Shown: one piece after another, positions 17,375 through 30,900 of the stretch
How positions within the stretch are numbered: position 1 is the first letter of the stretch
Layout of the letters: the number at the start of each line of letters is the position of its first letter
NCBI GenBank assembly: GCA_964588335.1
Contig: CAZPOV010000002.1
Coordinates: 186,001-250,000, forward strand
Source: JAGQZY01 sp964588335
Lineage (GTDB): Bacteria > Bdellovibrionota > Bdellovibrionia > Bdellovibrionales > JAGQZY01
Direction: 5' to 3'
Length of the DNA: 64,000 nt
Notes under the pieces: model-generated
Told to the model about the DNA's origin: nothing
What the model saw: only the letters and a program-made list of their open reading frames with translations
The model's database searches: none
Position numbers and translations under genes: made by a program

Positions 17375-18649
17375 TTGTTAGACCGTTTGGTTTACCTTTT
17401 GTTTTTTATCTTCGTTGGATCGGGCCTATTTCTTGTCTACCAAGGCATGAAGGGAATGGGATATATCGGAGCGAACCCCTTTGTGAGCCAAAATGTGCAA
17501 AACCAAAACCCGTTGCCTCCGTCGAAGGTAAAGCCTCAGATTGTCGAAAAAAAAATCGAACTGGTTGACCTTGCCGCAACCGCCTATGTGCTTGAGTATT
17601 TGCCACCCAATGAGCTGGATTACGGTTGTCAGTATTTTTCAAAAGCGTTTGCGCGCTTCACGCCGGAACCAGGGAAGTTTAATAACCAGTTGTTTGTTGA
17701 CAGTTTGAATAGCTTCTATACGGTTTTTGAAAACCGTTGGGAAGCCTATCCCTGTGTGTTGCCAGTGTCTCAGAAAGCTTTGTCTGTTTTAAAAAACACC
17801 GAAGGCTTCAGTTGGCAAAGTGAATCGACCGCCAAAGTTTTGCTGGCGATTTTAAAACCCTTAAGTGTCGCAGGTCACTTTGATTTGATAGACGATTTCT
17901 ATCAAGTCATCCTGCCAACTTTAAAAATGAAAGTCCCTGCTTACCGTGATTATGGCCGTCGGATCGAGGATCTTCTGTGCCATTCTTTAAAGAAGTTAGG
18001 TCGTGATCAACAGTGTTTGCACTTGTATCCTGCTTTCGGCAGCCCGAACTTACAAATCTATACATTGGCGACTCGAATGGTTTATGACAGTCAATGGGAC
18101 CGATTAAAAATCTATTTTGAGAGAATGCAAAAATATAAAATCACTCGAGAATGGGTGGGGTACAGTGACTATTTGTCTGGTTTGTACCAGTACTTTGAAA
18201 AAAAGAACTATAAAGGTGCGGTTTTTGATTTTCAAAAATCTTTTGAAAAAAGAGTCAAAGTCTTAACACCAATGGAAACCATTGAAGTGACCCTCTTTTA
18301 TTTACGGGCTCTGCGCAAAGTCAATCTTTTGGAGGAGGCTTTGACTGTCGTTAATCAAGAGTTGCAGCGCTTGCAATCGACGATAACCGGCCCCAGTTAT
18401 GCAGGGATGGCCTTAATGCTACAAAAAGAAATTATTTTGCATCAAATGAATAAGTCAGAAGATTTAACCACGTTGCAAAAACAATTTCAGCAGTTCAAAT
18501 CGGACGGAAATTTCGGAGACCAATACTTCCAAGCCTTCAATGCTTTGGCTAGCAAAGATAAATCTTTTAAGCCACAATTTATCAACCGAGATCTCAATGA
18601 AGTGAAAGAAATATTAGGTTCTCAAACGGCACCAGCAAAAGCGCAATAA
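17375..18649 (+). CDS. Membrane-anchored helical-repeat protein of unknown function
   Basis: A 424-residue protein with one N-terminal transmembrane segment (LVYLLFFIFVGSGLFLVY), then a Pro/Lys linker and a largely helical body. The pattern from about residue 130 (for example VLLAILKPLSVAGHFDLIDDFY and YLRALRKVNLLEEALTVVNQEL) suggests degenerate TPR-like pairs. No catalytic motif is seen. The start is TTG at 17375 with GAGGGTGA upstream. It follows the barrel-like gene by 27 bases, so the two probably form an operon. A role as a scaffold in the envelope is a guess from architecture. Confidence 0.68.
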   Translation: MLDRLVYLLFFIFVGSGLFLVYQGMKGMGYIGANPFVSQNVQNQNPLPPSKVKPQIVEKKIELVDLAATAYVLEYLPPNELDYGCQYFSKAFARFTPEPGKFNNQLFVDSLNSFYTVFENRWEAYPCVLPVSQKALSVLKNTEGFSWQSESTAKVLLAILKPLSVAGHFDLIDDFYQVILPTLKMKVPAYRDYGRRIEDLLCHSLKKLGRDQQCLHLYPAFGSPNLQIYTLATRMVYDSQWDRLKIYFERMQKYKITREWVGYSDYLSGLYQYFEKKNYKGAVFDFQKSFEKRVKVLTPMETIEVTLFYLRALRKVNLLEEALTVVNQELQRLQSTITGPSYAGMALMLQKEIILHQMNKSEDLTTLQKQFQQFKSDGNFGDQYFQAFNALASKDKSFKPQFINRDLNEVKEILGSQTAPAKAQ

Positions 18650-18994
18650 ACCGGATCAATATTTCGTCAAAAAACTAAAAAGTAACATAATGTATTTGTT
18701 GGTCATATATAGGTTAAACAACCTTGTTGATTCGTTCTGAAATGAGAAGAGTCTCATTTCAAGACGTTGGATTGTGGCTGACAAAAAAATGTCACCTCTG
18801 TTTTGTACCAAAATTGGATAAATGGCTAATTTATCTGCAAAATCCCTTAAGTCCTTCCGTGATTAGGCCGAAAAGCTAGTTGGAATGCTAACGCGTTTAA
18901 AGTTTCGTTTTTTTTAGAGAAATGGCGGATTAACAAAGTCTTAATCTAAAATAAAAGGAAGCTTATAAAACCTTAGGGAGAAGGTATTAGTAAA
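18650..18994 (+). promoter_or_regulatory. 345-bp AT-rich leader upstream of the giant gene
   Basis: No gene is seen in this stretch. It holds a perfect 9-bp inverted repeat TGAAATGAG / CTCATTTCA at 18738-18761 with a six-base loop and no T-run, and TGACA-A6-TGTCA at 18779-18794. Either could be an operator or an RNA hairpin. The start region of the giant gene has GGGAGAAGG about ten bases before TTG. No promoter pair could be assigned with confidence. Confidence 0.4.
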
Positions 18995-21900
18995 TTGAGA
19001 CTGGATGGAGTCCGTACACTCATTCTAAGTTTCGTGACATTACCCTTTTTGGTGTCATGTATCGCCGATGTCAACGAACCCGAAGACACGACAGGGTCGT
19101 TTATTGTCTTCTCCACCTCAAGCAGTCCCACCGATGCCACCACCACTCTTGATTTTGGACCGACAGCTGTTGTACCGGGGCGCTCTTTCCGAGAACTGTT
19201 TTTAATCAATACAGGAACTAAAGATGCTGAAGGCATCCAAGAAACTTTTTCGTCGACCGAGTTTGGCTTTGAAGGCGGCTTGTATCCCGGTATAGGTGGT
19301 GATTGTACGGACACCCTTGAACCAGGACAATCTTGCTTGCTTGTGCTTCGCTTTGATCCGCCCTTGCGAACCGCTTATGCCGAGACCATGCAACTGAACT
19401 ACCGTGACTCCCTTGGTAGTAAAGAAGGGTTGCTTGATCTGGTGGGGCGCGGAACCGATCCGGCCATCATTTCGATCAGTGAAACCGATCCCTACGATTT
19501 TGGCCTGCAGCCACTGAACACATCCGGCGAGTTCGCCTTTTCCCTTTCCAACATTCCAACAGGGGCGGCGGCAAAAAATATCCAAGAGATTGGTTTGAAC
19601 CTTCCCTTTGACATGAAAGATGGCGCTTACCCCGGAACCGGTGGAACATGTACGGATGTTCTGTTACCAGGAGCCAGCTGTAGCATCGTCGTCACCTTTA
19701 CACCAGCCAGTGTGGGGATCAAACTCGATCAAATCAATATCAACTACGACAACGGTGTGACTTTTGTTTCCGCCTATCGCGATGTCCAAGGTGAGGGTGT
19801 TGTACCGGCCACCTTAGAGATCACCGATGCACCCCTTTATGACTTTGGCAGCATCATCGTCAGTCAGACCGCTTCGCGAATTTTTACGGTGACCAACACC
19901 GGTGGACTACCAGCAACTTCAGTGTCGGGAACGGGATTGGCCTTTCCTTTCCGATTTACCGGTGGCGCTTACCCTGGAACCGGTGGTGACTGTGGAGTGA
20001 CAGTGGCCCCCAGTGCCAGTTGTAATATCGAAGTCGAATTCGTGCCGATCAACCCCGGCGTTTACGTCGACACCATAGAAATGCCTTACAACGATGGCGC
20101 CGAATTGCAAATTGCCGAGCGCGATATTCAGGGAACAAGCACGACCCCGGCTCTTTTAGAAATCAGTGAAGCTCCGTTTTATAATTATGGACCTGCGGCC
20201 ATTGGCAGTTCGGTCAATCAGATCTTTACGGTCACCAACACCGGAGGCGCCACGGCGTCGGCCATCGTTGACACCGGTGGCCTGACAAATCCTTTTCGAT
20301 ACTTTGGCTCGGCTTACCCTGGTGTGGGAGGCGACTGTAACGTAAACCTTGCGCCCGGAGCCAGTTGTCAGCTTGTCATTGAATTTTACCCCTCGGTCAC
20401 GGGCTCTTACAATGACACCGTTGAATTGCAATACAACAATGGATTGGCGTTGGTCACCAGTGATCGCGACATGCAGGGCTCGGGCGTGGTGCCGGCTGTT
20501 CTTTCGATTACGGAAACAGATCCCTATTCTTTTGGAGCCATTCCCACAGGCGGCGAGCTGACCCATATATTTACAATCAGCAATACCGGAGGTTTCACGG
20601 CTTCAGGGGTTTCTGAAATTGGATTGGCCGCTCCTTTTGCTTTTACCGGTGGTGCTTTTCCTGGAACCAATGGAACTTGTACCACAAATATTTTCGCGGC
20701 TTCCAGCTGTGATATCGAAATCGCTTTTCAACCCACCGTGACCGGATTGCAAACCGACACCATCAATTTTCAATATTACGATGGTGCTTCTTTACAAAAC
20801 TTAACCCGCGATGTGGAAGGGAACGGAGTCACTCCCGCCAACCTGACCATCAGCGACGGACCTCTTTATGATTTTGGAACTCCGGTTTTGGGAGCTTCGC
20901 GAAGCCACACCTTCACTGTCACCAACGCCGGTGGTTTTGTCGCCACCAGTATCGTCGGTGGAGGATTGGTTCCACCTTTTAGTTACACCGGCGGTAGCTT
21001 TCCGGGCACCACTGGAACTTGTGCAGCGTCTCTTGGCGCCGGCGCAACCTGTACGATCAATGTCACCTATGCACCCACCGTGGTGAATGTTGATAGTGAC
21101 ACCATTGAAATTGATTTCTATGACGGTGTGTCCACACAAACCGCTCTGCGAGACGTGACCGGAACCGGTGTCTTGCCCGCACTTTTGACAATCACCGACG
21201 CGCCTCTTTACGATTACGGAACCATTGCAGTCAACTCAACGGCGACCCATCTTTTTACCATTGATAACATTGGTGGAGGTCCAGCCACGGTCATCACCGA
21301 AGTGGGCTTGGCCGCTCCTTACCAGTTTGTCGGTGGTACCTATCCTGGAACCGGAGGTACCTGTGGTACGACTTTGGCTCCCGGAGCCCAATGTGATTTG
21401 GCTGTGGAATTTGCACCCACCGTGTTGGGAATTTACAACGACACCCTTGATCTTTCCTATGATGATGGTGCAGGTGTGGTCAATTCAACAAGAGATGTTA
21501 CCGGTGTGGCGGCCCCTCCGGCTCTTATTACTATTAATCTTGGACCCACTTTTGACTATGGACAACAGGCTGTTGGGTCGCAAACCGATCAAGCTTTTAT
21601 CTTAACAAATACAGGCGGCGTTGATGCCACCAGCATGAACGGTCTTGGACTGGTACCTCCTTATGATTTCGCGGGCGGTGCCTATCCTGGAACCGGTGGT
21701 GATTGTGCAGCGATCTTGGCACCGACAGCAACCTGTACCATCGTAGTCACGTACTCGCCAGCCGCCCTTGGGGTCAATAGCGACACGATTTTGATTGATT
21801 ACGATGACGGAGTGGCAACACAACAGTCGTCTCGTGATGTCACTGGTGAAGGAGTCAATCCGGCTCTATTGGTGATTGATTCCGGACCGGTTTATGACTA

Positions 21901-24900
21901 CGGAACCGTCGCTGACGGAAGTGTCACATCCCATACCTTTAACATCAGCAATGCTGGTGATGTCCCGGCCAATAACATTTTAGACTTGGCAGCCTTGGCG
22001 GCCCCTTTTGCTTACGAAGGTGGAACCTATCCTGGAACCACTGGTAACTGCGGAACCTCTTTGGCGTCCGGTGCGACCTGTTCGATTGTTGTGGAATACG
22101 CGCCAACCACAACCGGAGCACAAAGCGATACCATAGAAATTCAATATGATGACGGCGCCAACGTGGTTTCAACGACTCGTGATATTCAAGGGACAAGTGT
22201 CAATCCGGCTTTGTTGGTTATCGATCAAGCCCCTCTTTATAACTTTGGTGATGCTCCAACCGGGGCGACTCGCACTTTTACCTTTACTGTGACCAACACC
22301 GGAGCGTTTGCTGCCAGCGCCATGGCTGGTGGTGGTCTGACAGCTCCATTTAGTTATTTGGGTGGTTCTTATCCGGGAGGCGCTGGAACTTGTGCTGCAA
22401 CCTTAGCCGCTGGCGCCAATTGTACCATCGAAGTGCAGTACGCGCCGAGTACGGTGGCGGTTCATACCGATACCATCGAATTGAATTACTTTGATGGAGC
22501 CAACACTCAAATCGCCGATCGCGATTTGCAAGGAACTGGTGTTAATCCGGCTTTGCTTGAGATCAGTGATGCTCCGGTTTATAACTTTGGAACCGTTGCT
22601 GTTGGTTCAAACAATCTTTACACGCTGACGGTGACCAACACGGGCGGTTTCCCTGCCACTTCGATTGCTGATGGATTGGGGCTTGCGCCGCCATTCACCT
22701 TCAGTGGCGGCACTTTCCCTGGTGCGGCCGGAAACTGTGCAGCGACTTTAGCCGCAGCGGCCAGCTGTACCATTGAAGTTGATTACTCGCCTGCGGCAGT
22801 CAATGCCGATGCCGATACCATAGAAATCAGTTACAACAACGGTGTTATAGCCAGCACCGCGACTCGCGATTTGATCGGTAACGCTGTTAACCCCGCTTTA
22901 ATCACGATTTCTGAAACCGATCCTTATGATTACGGAACATTAGCGACAGGCGGCTCGTTGACTCATGTCTTCACTCTGTCGAACAGCGGTGACGTGCCGG
23001 CAACAGCGGTGGCTGAAATCGGTTTGGCCGCGCCTTTTGCGTTTACCGGTGGAGCCTTCCCTGGAACGGCGGGGACTTGTACCGCGACCTTAAACAATGC
23101 AACTTCGTGCGATATCGAAGTGGAGTTTGCTCCGACAGTGACCGGCCTACAAGCTGACACCATCGACATTCAATACAATGACGGCACCGCAGTGGTGAAT
23201 GCCACTCGTGATATTCAAGGAACCGGAGTGTCACCGGCGGTGATTTCGATTTCGGAAACCGATCCGTATGACTACGGCATTTTAGCGCAAGGGGCGTCCA
23301 CAACCCATATTTTTACCTTAACCAATGGTGGTGGCGGACCGGCCACAGTGATGACAGGCACCGGCTTGTCGGCCCCTTTTCAATTCACTGGTGGTTCTTA
23401 CCCTGGAGCCGCGGGGACGTGTACCGCAACGTTAGCACCCGCTGCGAACTGTAATATCGAGGTCGAGTTTGCTCCGACCAGTGCTGCCATTTTCAGTGAT
23501 TCCATTGAAATTAATTACTTTGATGGCGCCAACAATGTGACCTCCACTCGCGACGTCACCGGAACCGGAGCGACTCCGGCCTTGTTGGTGATTTCTGAAA
23601 CCGATCCCTACGATTTTGGTTTGATTGCCGCCGGTGGATCCACAACCCATCTTTTCACAGTCAGCAATATCGGAGATGTGGCCGCAACAGCGGTGGCAGA
23701 GACCGGTATTGCCGCACCCTTTGATTATTTAGGTGGTGCATACCCTGGTATTGGTGGAAATTGTGGAGCCACAATTGGTATTGGCGCCACCTGTAACATT
23801 GTCATTGAATACGCTCCGGCCGCACCGGCGGTGCACTCTGACACGATCGATATCGGGTACAATAACGGCGCCATTGTCACCAACTCAACCCGCGACATTC
23901 AAGGAACGGCAACAACGCCAGCGACTCTTACAATCAGCGAAACCGATCCCTACAATTACGGCACCCGGGCTGTTGGTTCGGTGAATCCTTATATTTTTAC
24001 AATCACCAACAGTGGAGGCGTCTCGGCTACATTGATGGCTGATGCGGGCGCCCTGGCGGCTCCGTTTGCTTACGTCGGTGGAAGCTATCCTGGAACCGGC
24101 GGCGATTGTGGCGCCACCCTCGCCAGTCTTGCCAGTTGTACGATTGAGTTGGCTTACGCGCCAACAGCGGCTGTGGTCAGTAATGACACCATTGACATCA
24201 ATTACGATAACGGAGTGGGACTGCAAAACACCACCCGTGATGTGACCGGAACCGGAGCCACGCCTGCGACTCTGACCATCACCGAAACCGATCCTTTTGA
24301 TTATGGAAATGTCACTGTTAATTCGACTTTGTCTCACACCTTCACTCTTGCCAACACTGGTGGCGTGGCCGCGACCACAGTCAATGAAGTGGGGCTGGCT
24401 GCACCTTTTCAGTTTGTGGGCGGTGCTTATCCTGGAACCGGCGGGACCTGTACAGCCACCATTAACTCGGGGGCTAACTGTGATATTGTTATCGAGTTCG
24501 CACCGACGGCTTCGGGATTTTCCAACGACACCATCGACATTCAATATTTTGATGGTGTGAACACTCAGATCACATCCCGCGATATCCAAGGAACAGGTCT
24601 GACTCCGGCTGTGATTGCAATTTCAGAATTGGATCCCTATGATTACGGAACGCAACCCACCGGGCAGGTGATTCAACACACCTTTCTTTTAACCAACACT
24701 GGTGGAACCACGGCTTCGGCCATCGCCGGTGCCGGTTTAGCGTCGCCATTTCGCTTTGAAGGCGGGACATTCCCTGGAACCTCTGGAACCTGTGCGGCCA
24801 CTTTGGGAGTGGGTGCCTCTTGTAATGTGGTTGTGGAGTACGCACCGGTGGCGGTCAGTGCGGCTGACAACGACACCATCGATATTAACTATTTTGATGG

Positions 24901-27900
24901 AGCGGTGGGGCAGCTTTCAACTCGTGATGTGACCGGTGTGGCAGTCGCTCCAGCCTTTTTACAAATCAGTGAAACTGATCCTTACAATTACGGAACCTTG
25001 GCGACAGGAGCCTCAGTCAGCCATGTCTTCACAGTGACCAATGCCGGCGGCTTTCAAGCATCGGCTTTAAGTGAAGTGGGGCTTGTGGCGCCTTTCACAT
25101 TCACCGGTGGTGTTTATCCAGGTGTGGGTGGAGACTGTACCGGAACCTTGGCTGCCGGTGCGACTTGTAATTTGGAAATTCAATATGCTCCCGGTGTGGC
25201 CAATGCCGATTCTGACACTATCGAAATGCAATACAATAATGGTGTTTCTGTGCAAGTGGCCAACCGTGATATTGTTGGTACCGCGGTCTTGCCAGCCACT
25301 ATCGATATCACCGAAACCGATCCTTATGATTTCGGAACAGTTGCCGTCGGCGCCACCACCACCCATGTTTTCACTCTCAGTAACTCGGGTGGATTTCAAG
25401 CCTCGGCGATCAATGAAATTGGCTTGAGCGCGCCTTTTGCCTTTAGCGGTGGAGCTTTCCCTGGAACCTCTGGAACCTGTACCGCGACTTTATCGCCGGC
25501 AGCCTCTTGTACCATCGAAGTGGCATTTTCGCCTTCGGTAACAGGAGCGGCTGCTGATACCATTGAAATTCAATACAATAACGGTGCGGTTGTCGTGACC
25601 AGCAACCGCGATGTGCAAGGAACCGGTGCGGCTCCGGCTGTGATCACCATCACCGAAACCGATCCTTACGATTACGGATCAGTAACTCAAGGAGCCACTG
25701 CCAATCATATTTTTACATTAAACAACACCGGCGCGGTTGCTGCCACCACCGTTGGGGGAAGTGGTCTGTCGGCTCCGTTCTCATTCACTGGTGGATCTTA
25801 TCCTGGAACCGCTGGAACTTGTGGTGCGACCATTCTATCAGGTGCAAACTGTACCATTGATGTGACCTTTGCTCCCACCGGACCCGTGGTCAGCGCCAGC
25901 ACTATTGATATTAATTACAACAATGGTGTCGGCTTACAAACCAGTTCACGAGATGTGACCGGAACCGGAATTGCTCCGGCTTTGATTACAATTTCAGAAA
26001 GCGATCCTTATAGCTATGGATTGGTGGCAAACGGTGGTAACGCCAGTCACTTGTTCACGTTAACCAACTCCGGTGGATCGACCGCAACCGCTCTGGCGGA
26101 AGTGGGCTTAGCGGCCCCTTTTGCCTTTGCCGGAGGCGGCTATCCTGGAACCGGCGGAACCTGTGGTGTGAGCCTTGGGGCCGGAGCCAGTTGTGATATC
26201 GTTATCGATTTTGATCCTGTCGCCCTTGGCGCTTTTGGTGACACCATTGATATCAGTTACAATGATGGAGCCGCAGTGCAATCGGCCACCCGCGACGTTC
26301 AAGGAACCGGCGGAGCGCCGGCGTTGTTGGATGTCGCTGGTCCTGACCCTTACGATTTTGGAACCCGCGCCAACGGTTCAACCACCACCATTGTGTTGAC
26401 TGTCTCCAACTCCGGAGCGGTACCAGCAACCGCAATGGCCGATGGTTTGGGACTGGCTGCGCCTTATGATTGGACGGGGGGAGCTTACCCTGGAACCACA
26501 GGAACTTGTGGTGCCAGTCTCGCCGCCGCCGCCTCTTGTACTGTTGAAGTGCAATACAACCCATCAGCCCTGGGTGCGACTTCCGACACTTTGGCTGTGA
26601 CTTATAACGATGGTGCTGTTGCGCAAACATTGAATCATGGTTTGCAGGGAACAGCGGCGCCTCCGGCCAGCTTAGCCATCACCGAAACCGATCCTTATGA
26701 TTATGGCAACATCGCTGTCGGTGCTACCGGTGTTCACACCTTCACGGTTTCCAACAGTGGGGGCGTGGCGGCCACAGGAATCAGTGAAACCGGCATCGCA
26801 GCTCCTTTCCAATATGTGGGTGGGGCTTATCCAGGAACAGCCGGAACCTGTGGTGTGGCGATCACCGCCGGTGGATCGTGTGATATTCAAATTGAATTCT
26901 CTCCTTCGGCCACCGGACTGCAAACCGATACCATCGACATCGCTTATAACAATGGCGTCAGTGTCGTCAGTGTGACCCGAGACATTCAAGGAACCGGTTT
27001 AGCTCCCGCGGTGTTAACCATTTCAGAAGTGGATGCTTACGATTATGGAACAAATCCATTGGGAAGTGTGACGCCTCACACTTTCACTATTACCAACACA
27101 GGCGGAGCCCCTGCGGCCGGAATGGCTGGCAGTGGATTGAGTTCGCCTTTCCGTTTTGAAGGTGGCGCGTATCCTGGAACCTCTGGAACCTGTGTGGGGA
27201 CTTTGGCATCAGCGGCTTCTTGTACGATTGTTGTCGAATACGCACCGGTATCAGCCAATGGATTGGATCCTGACACAATCATTATCGATTATAACGATGG
27301 TGCCGCGGCTCAACAGAGCACCCGCGATGTCGAAGGAACTTCAGTTACACCAGCCAACTTAACCATCTCTGAAGTGAACCCCTACAATTATGGAACTTTA
27401 GCGGTCGGTGATGTGCAGACCCATATTTTTGTGGTCACCAACGGTGGTGGTTTTCTGGCTTCTGCTTTAAGTGAAGTCGGACTGGCCGCTCCGTTTACAT
27501 TCACCGGAGGTTCTTACCCTGGAACCGGTGGTGACTGTGTTGGCACTCTGGCTGCTGGCGCCTCTTGTAATTTAGAAATTCAATATGCTCCCGGTGCGGT
27601 CAGTGCTGGTGATAACGATACCATTGATGTGGCTTACAACGATGGAGTCAATCCACAGAATGCGACTCGAAATATTACCGGGGCGGCAGTGACACCTGCT
27701 AATATTACGATTTCGGCGACCGATCCTTATGATTACGGAACTGTTGCGACAGGAGCCACGGCGACCAATATTTTCACATTAACCAACACGGGAACTTTCA
27801 TTGCTTCTGCGATCACTGAAACCGGCTTGAGCGCTCCATTTGCTTTCACCGGTGGAACTTTCCCCGGAAGCGGTGGAACCTGTGGCGCCACTTTAGCGGG

Positions 27901-30900
27901 ATCAGCCACCTGTACCATAGAAGTTGAGTTTGCTCCGTCGGCCACCGGTGCCGCTTTAGACACCATCAATATTTCTTACGATAATGGTGTCAGTACGGTT
28001 TCTAGCACCCGTGATGTGCAAGGAACGGGAGCCGCACCAGCGGTGATCACCATCACCGAGACGGATCCTTACGATTTCGGAGCGGTGACACAAGGATCAT
28101 CGGCCAATCATATCTTCACTTTGGATAACACCGGAGCGGTACCAGCGACTTCGGTGGGTGGTAGTGGTCTTGTTGCGCCTTTTCAATTCACCGGCGGATC
28201 CTATCCGGGAACCACGGGAACTTGTGGTGCCACCATCAATCCAAGCACACCGTGTACCATCGACGTGACCTATGCGCCTACAGCCGTGGTTGTCAGCAAT
28301 GACACCATTGATATTAATTTTAATGATGGGGCTGGATTACAAACCTCTTCTCGCGATATCACCGGTACCGGTATTGCGCCGGCTCTGATTACAATTTCTG
28401 AAACCAATCCTTACGATTATGGTTTGATTGCCAATGGTGGTAACGCTAGCCACGTCTTCACTCTGACCAACTCCGGTGGATCGACAGCCACTGCGATCAC
28501 CGAAGTCGGCTTGGCCGTACCATTTGCTTTTGCCGGTGGCGGCTTTCCTGGAACCGGTGGAACCTGTGGGGTGAACCTAGCGGCTTCAGCCTCTTGTGAT
28601 GTGGTTATCGATTTTGATCCGGTTGCAATTGGAGCTTTTGCTGACACTATTAACTTTAGCTACAATAACGGTGCCGTCGTGCAAGCGGCCACGCGTGATG
28701 TGCAAGGAACCGGTGGGGCTCCCGCCTTGTTGGATATAGCAGGTCCTGATCCTTATGATTTTGGAACCCGCGCCAATGGATCCACAACTTCGGTTGTTCT
28801 CACTGTTTCGAACTCAGGTGCTGTTTCTGCGGTGAGCATGGCTGACGGACTGGCTCTGGCCGCTCCTTATGATTGGACCGGTGGCGCTTACCCTGGAACC
28901 ACAGGAACCTGTGGTGCCACTTTGGCGGCGGCGGCGTCTTGTACTCTTGAATTACAATACAACCCATCAGCCCTGGGTGCGACTTCCGACACTCTGGCTG
29001 TGACTTATAATGATGGTGCTGTTGCGCAAACATTAAACCACGGTTTGCAGGGAACCGCCGCACCTCCGGCCAATTTAACAATCTCAAACTCGGATCCTTA
29101 CGACTATGGAAGCGTTGCTGTGGGTGCCACCAGCGTTCATACTTTCACCGTTTCAAACGGTGGGGGCGTGGCGGCCACCGGACTTGTTGAGTCGGGCATC
29201 GCAGCCCCTTTTCAATACACCGGAGGAACTTATCCTGGTGCGGCTGGAACCTGTGGTGTCGCCATCACAGCAGGCGGTTCTTGTGATATCGAAATTGAAT
29301 TTGCGCCGTCGGCCACAGGTCTACAGGCTGATACTATAAGTATCGCTTACAACAATGGCGTGAGTGTGGTTAACGCGACTCGCGATGTGCAAGGAACTGG
29401 TTTGGCTCCTGCTGTGTTGTCGATCTCCGAAGTCGACGCCTACGATTATGGAACTCGTCCTTTAGGAAGTGTCACCCCCCATACTTTTACAATCACCAAC
29501 ACCGGTGGTGCCCCGGCCGCGGGTATGGCGGGCAGTGGACTGAGTTCGCCTTTCCGTTTTGAAGGCGGCGCTTATCCAGGAACCTCAGGAACGTGTGTGG
29601 CGACGTTGGCATCGGCCGCCTCTTGTACGGTTGTTGTTGAATACGCACCGGTGTCGGCCAATGGTTTGGATCCTGATACCATCGTCATTGATTATAACGA
29701 TGGTGCCGCCGCTCAACAGAGCACGCGCGATATTGAAGGAACATCGGTCACTCCAGCCAACTTAACAATTTCAGAAGTGGATCCTTACAACTACGGAACT
29801 TTAGCTGTTGGAGATGTGCAAACCCATGTTTTTGTTGTCACCAACGGTGGTGGCTTTCTGGCCAGTGCATTAAATGAAGTCGGACTGGCCGCTCCGTTCA
29901 CATTCACCGGAGGATCTTATCCAGGAACCGGTGGAGACTGTGTTGGCACTCTGGCTGCTGGAGCCTCTTGTAACTTAGAAATTCAATATGCACCCGGTGT
30001 GGTCAGTGCTGGTGACAACGATACCATTGACTTGGCCTACAACGATGGAGTCAATCCACAGAATGCCAATCGGGATATCACCGGAGCGGCGGTGACTCCA
30101 GCCAACATTACTATTTCTGCAACCAATCCTTATGATTACGGAACAGTGGCGACAGGGTCGTCGGCCAACAATGTCTTTACACTGACCAATACAGGAACCT
30201 TTATCGCTTCGGCGATCAATGAGGTTGGATTGAGTGCACCGTTTGCGTTCACCGGAGGAGCCTTTCCTGGAACCGGTGGAACCTGTGGTGCCACTTTATC
30301 AGGAGCCGCGACATGTACGATTGAAGTGGCGTTTGCGCCTTCAGCGACCGGTGCCGCCACTGATACAATAGAAATCTCCTACGATAACGGAGTGAGCACC
30401 GTTTCCAGCACCCGCGACGTACAAGGAACCGGAGCCGCACCGGCGGTGATCACTATCACCGAAACCGATCCTTACGATTTTGGAGCTGTGACCCAAGGGT
30501 CGTCGACCAACCATATCTTCACTTTGGATAACACTGGAGCCGTGCCGGCGACTTCGGTGGGTGGTAGCGGTCTTGTCGCTCCTTTTCAGTTCACTGGCGG
30601 ATCTTATCCCGGAACGGCTGGAACTTGTGGAGCGACCATCAACCCAAGTACACCGTGTACCATTGACGTGACTTATGCGCCCACGGCTGTGGTTGTTAGC
30701 ACCGATACCATTGATATCAATTTTAATGATGGGGCTGGTTTACAAACCTCATCTCGTGACATCACCGGAACTGGAATCGCTCCGGCTCTGATTACAATTT
30801 CTGAAACCAATCCTTACGATTATGGTTTGATTGCTAACGGTGGCAATGCCACTCATACCTTCACTTTGACAAACTCTGGTGGTTCAACCGCCACCGCAAT

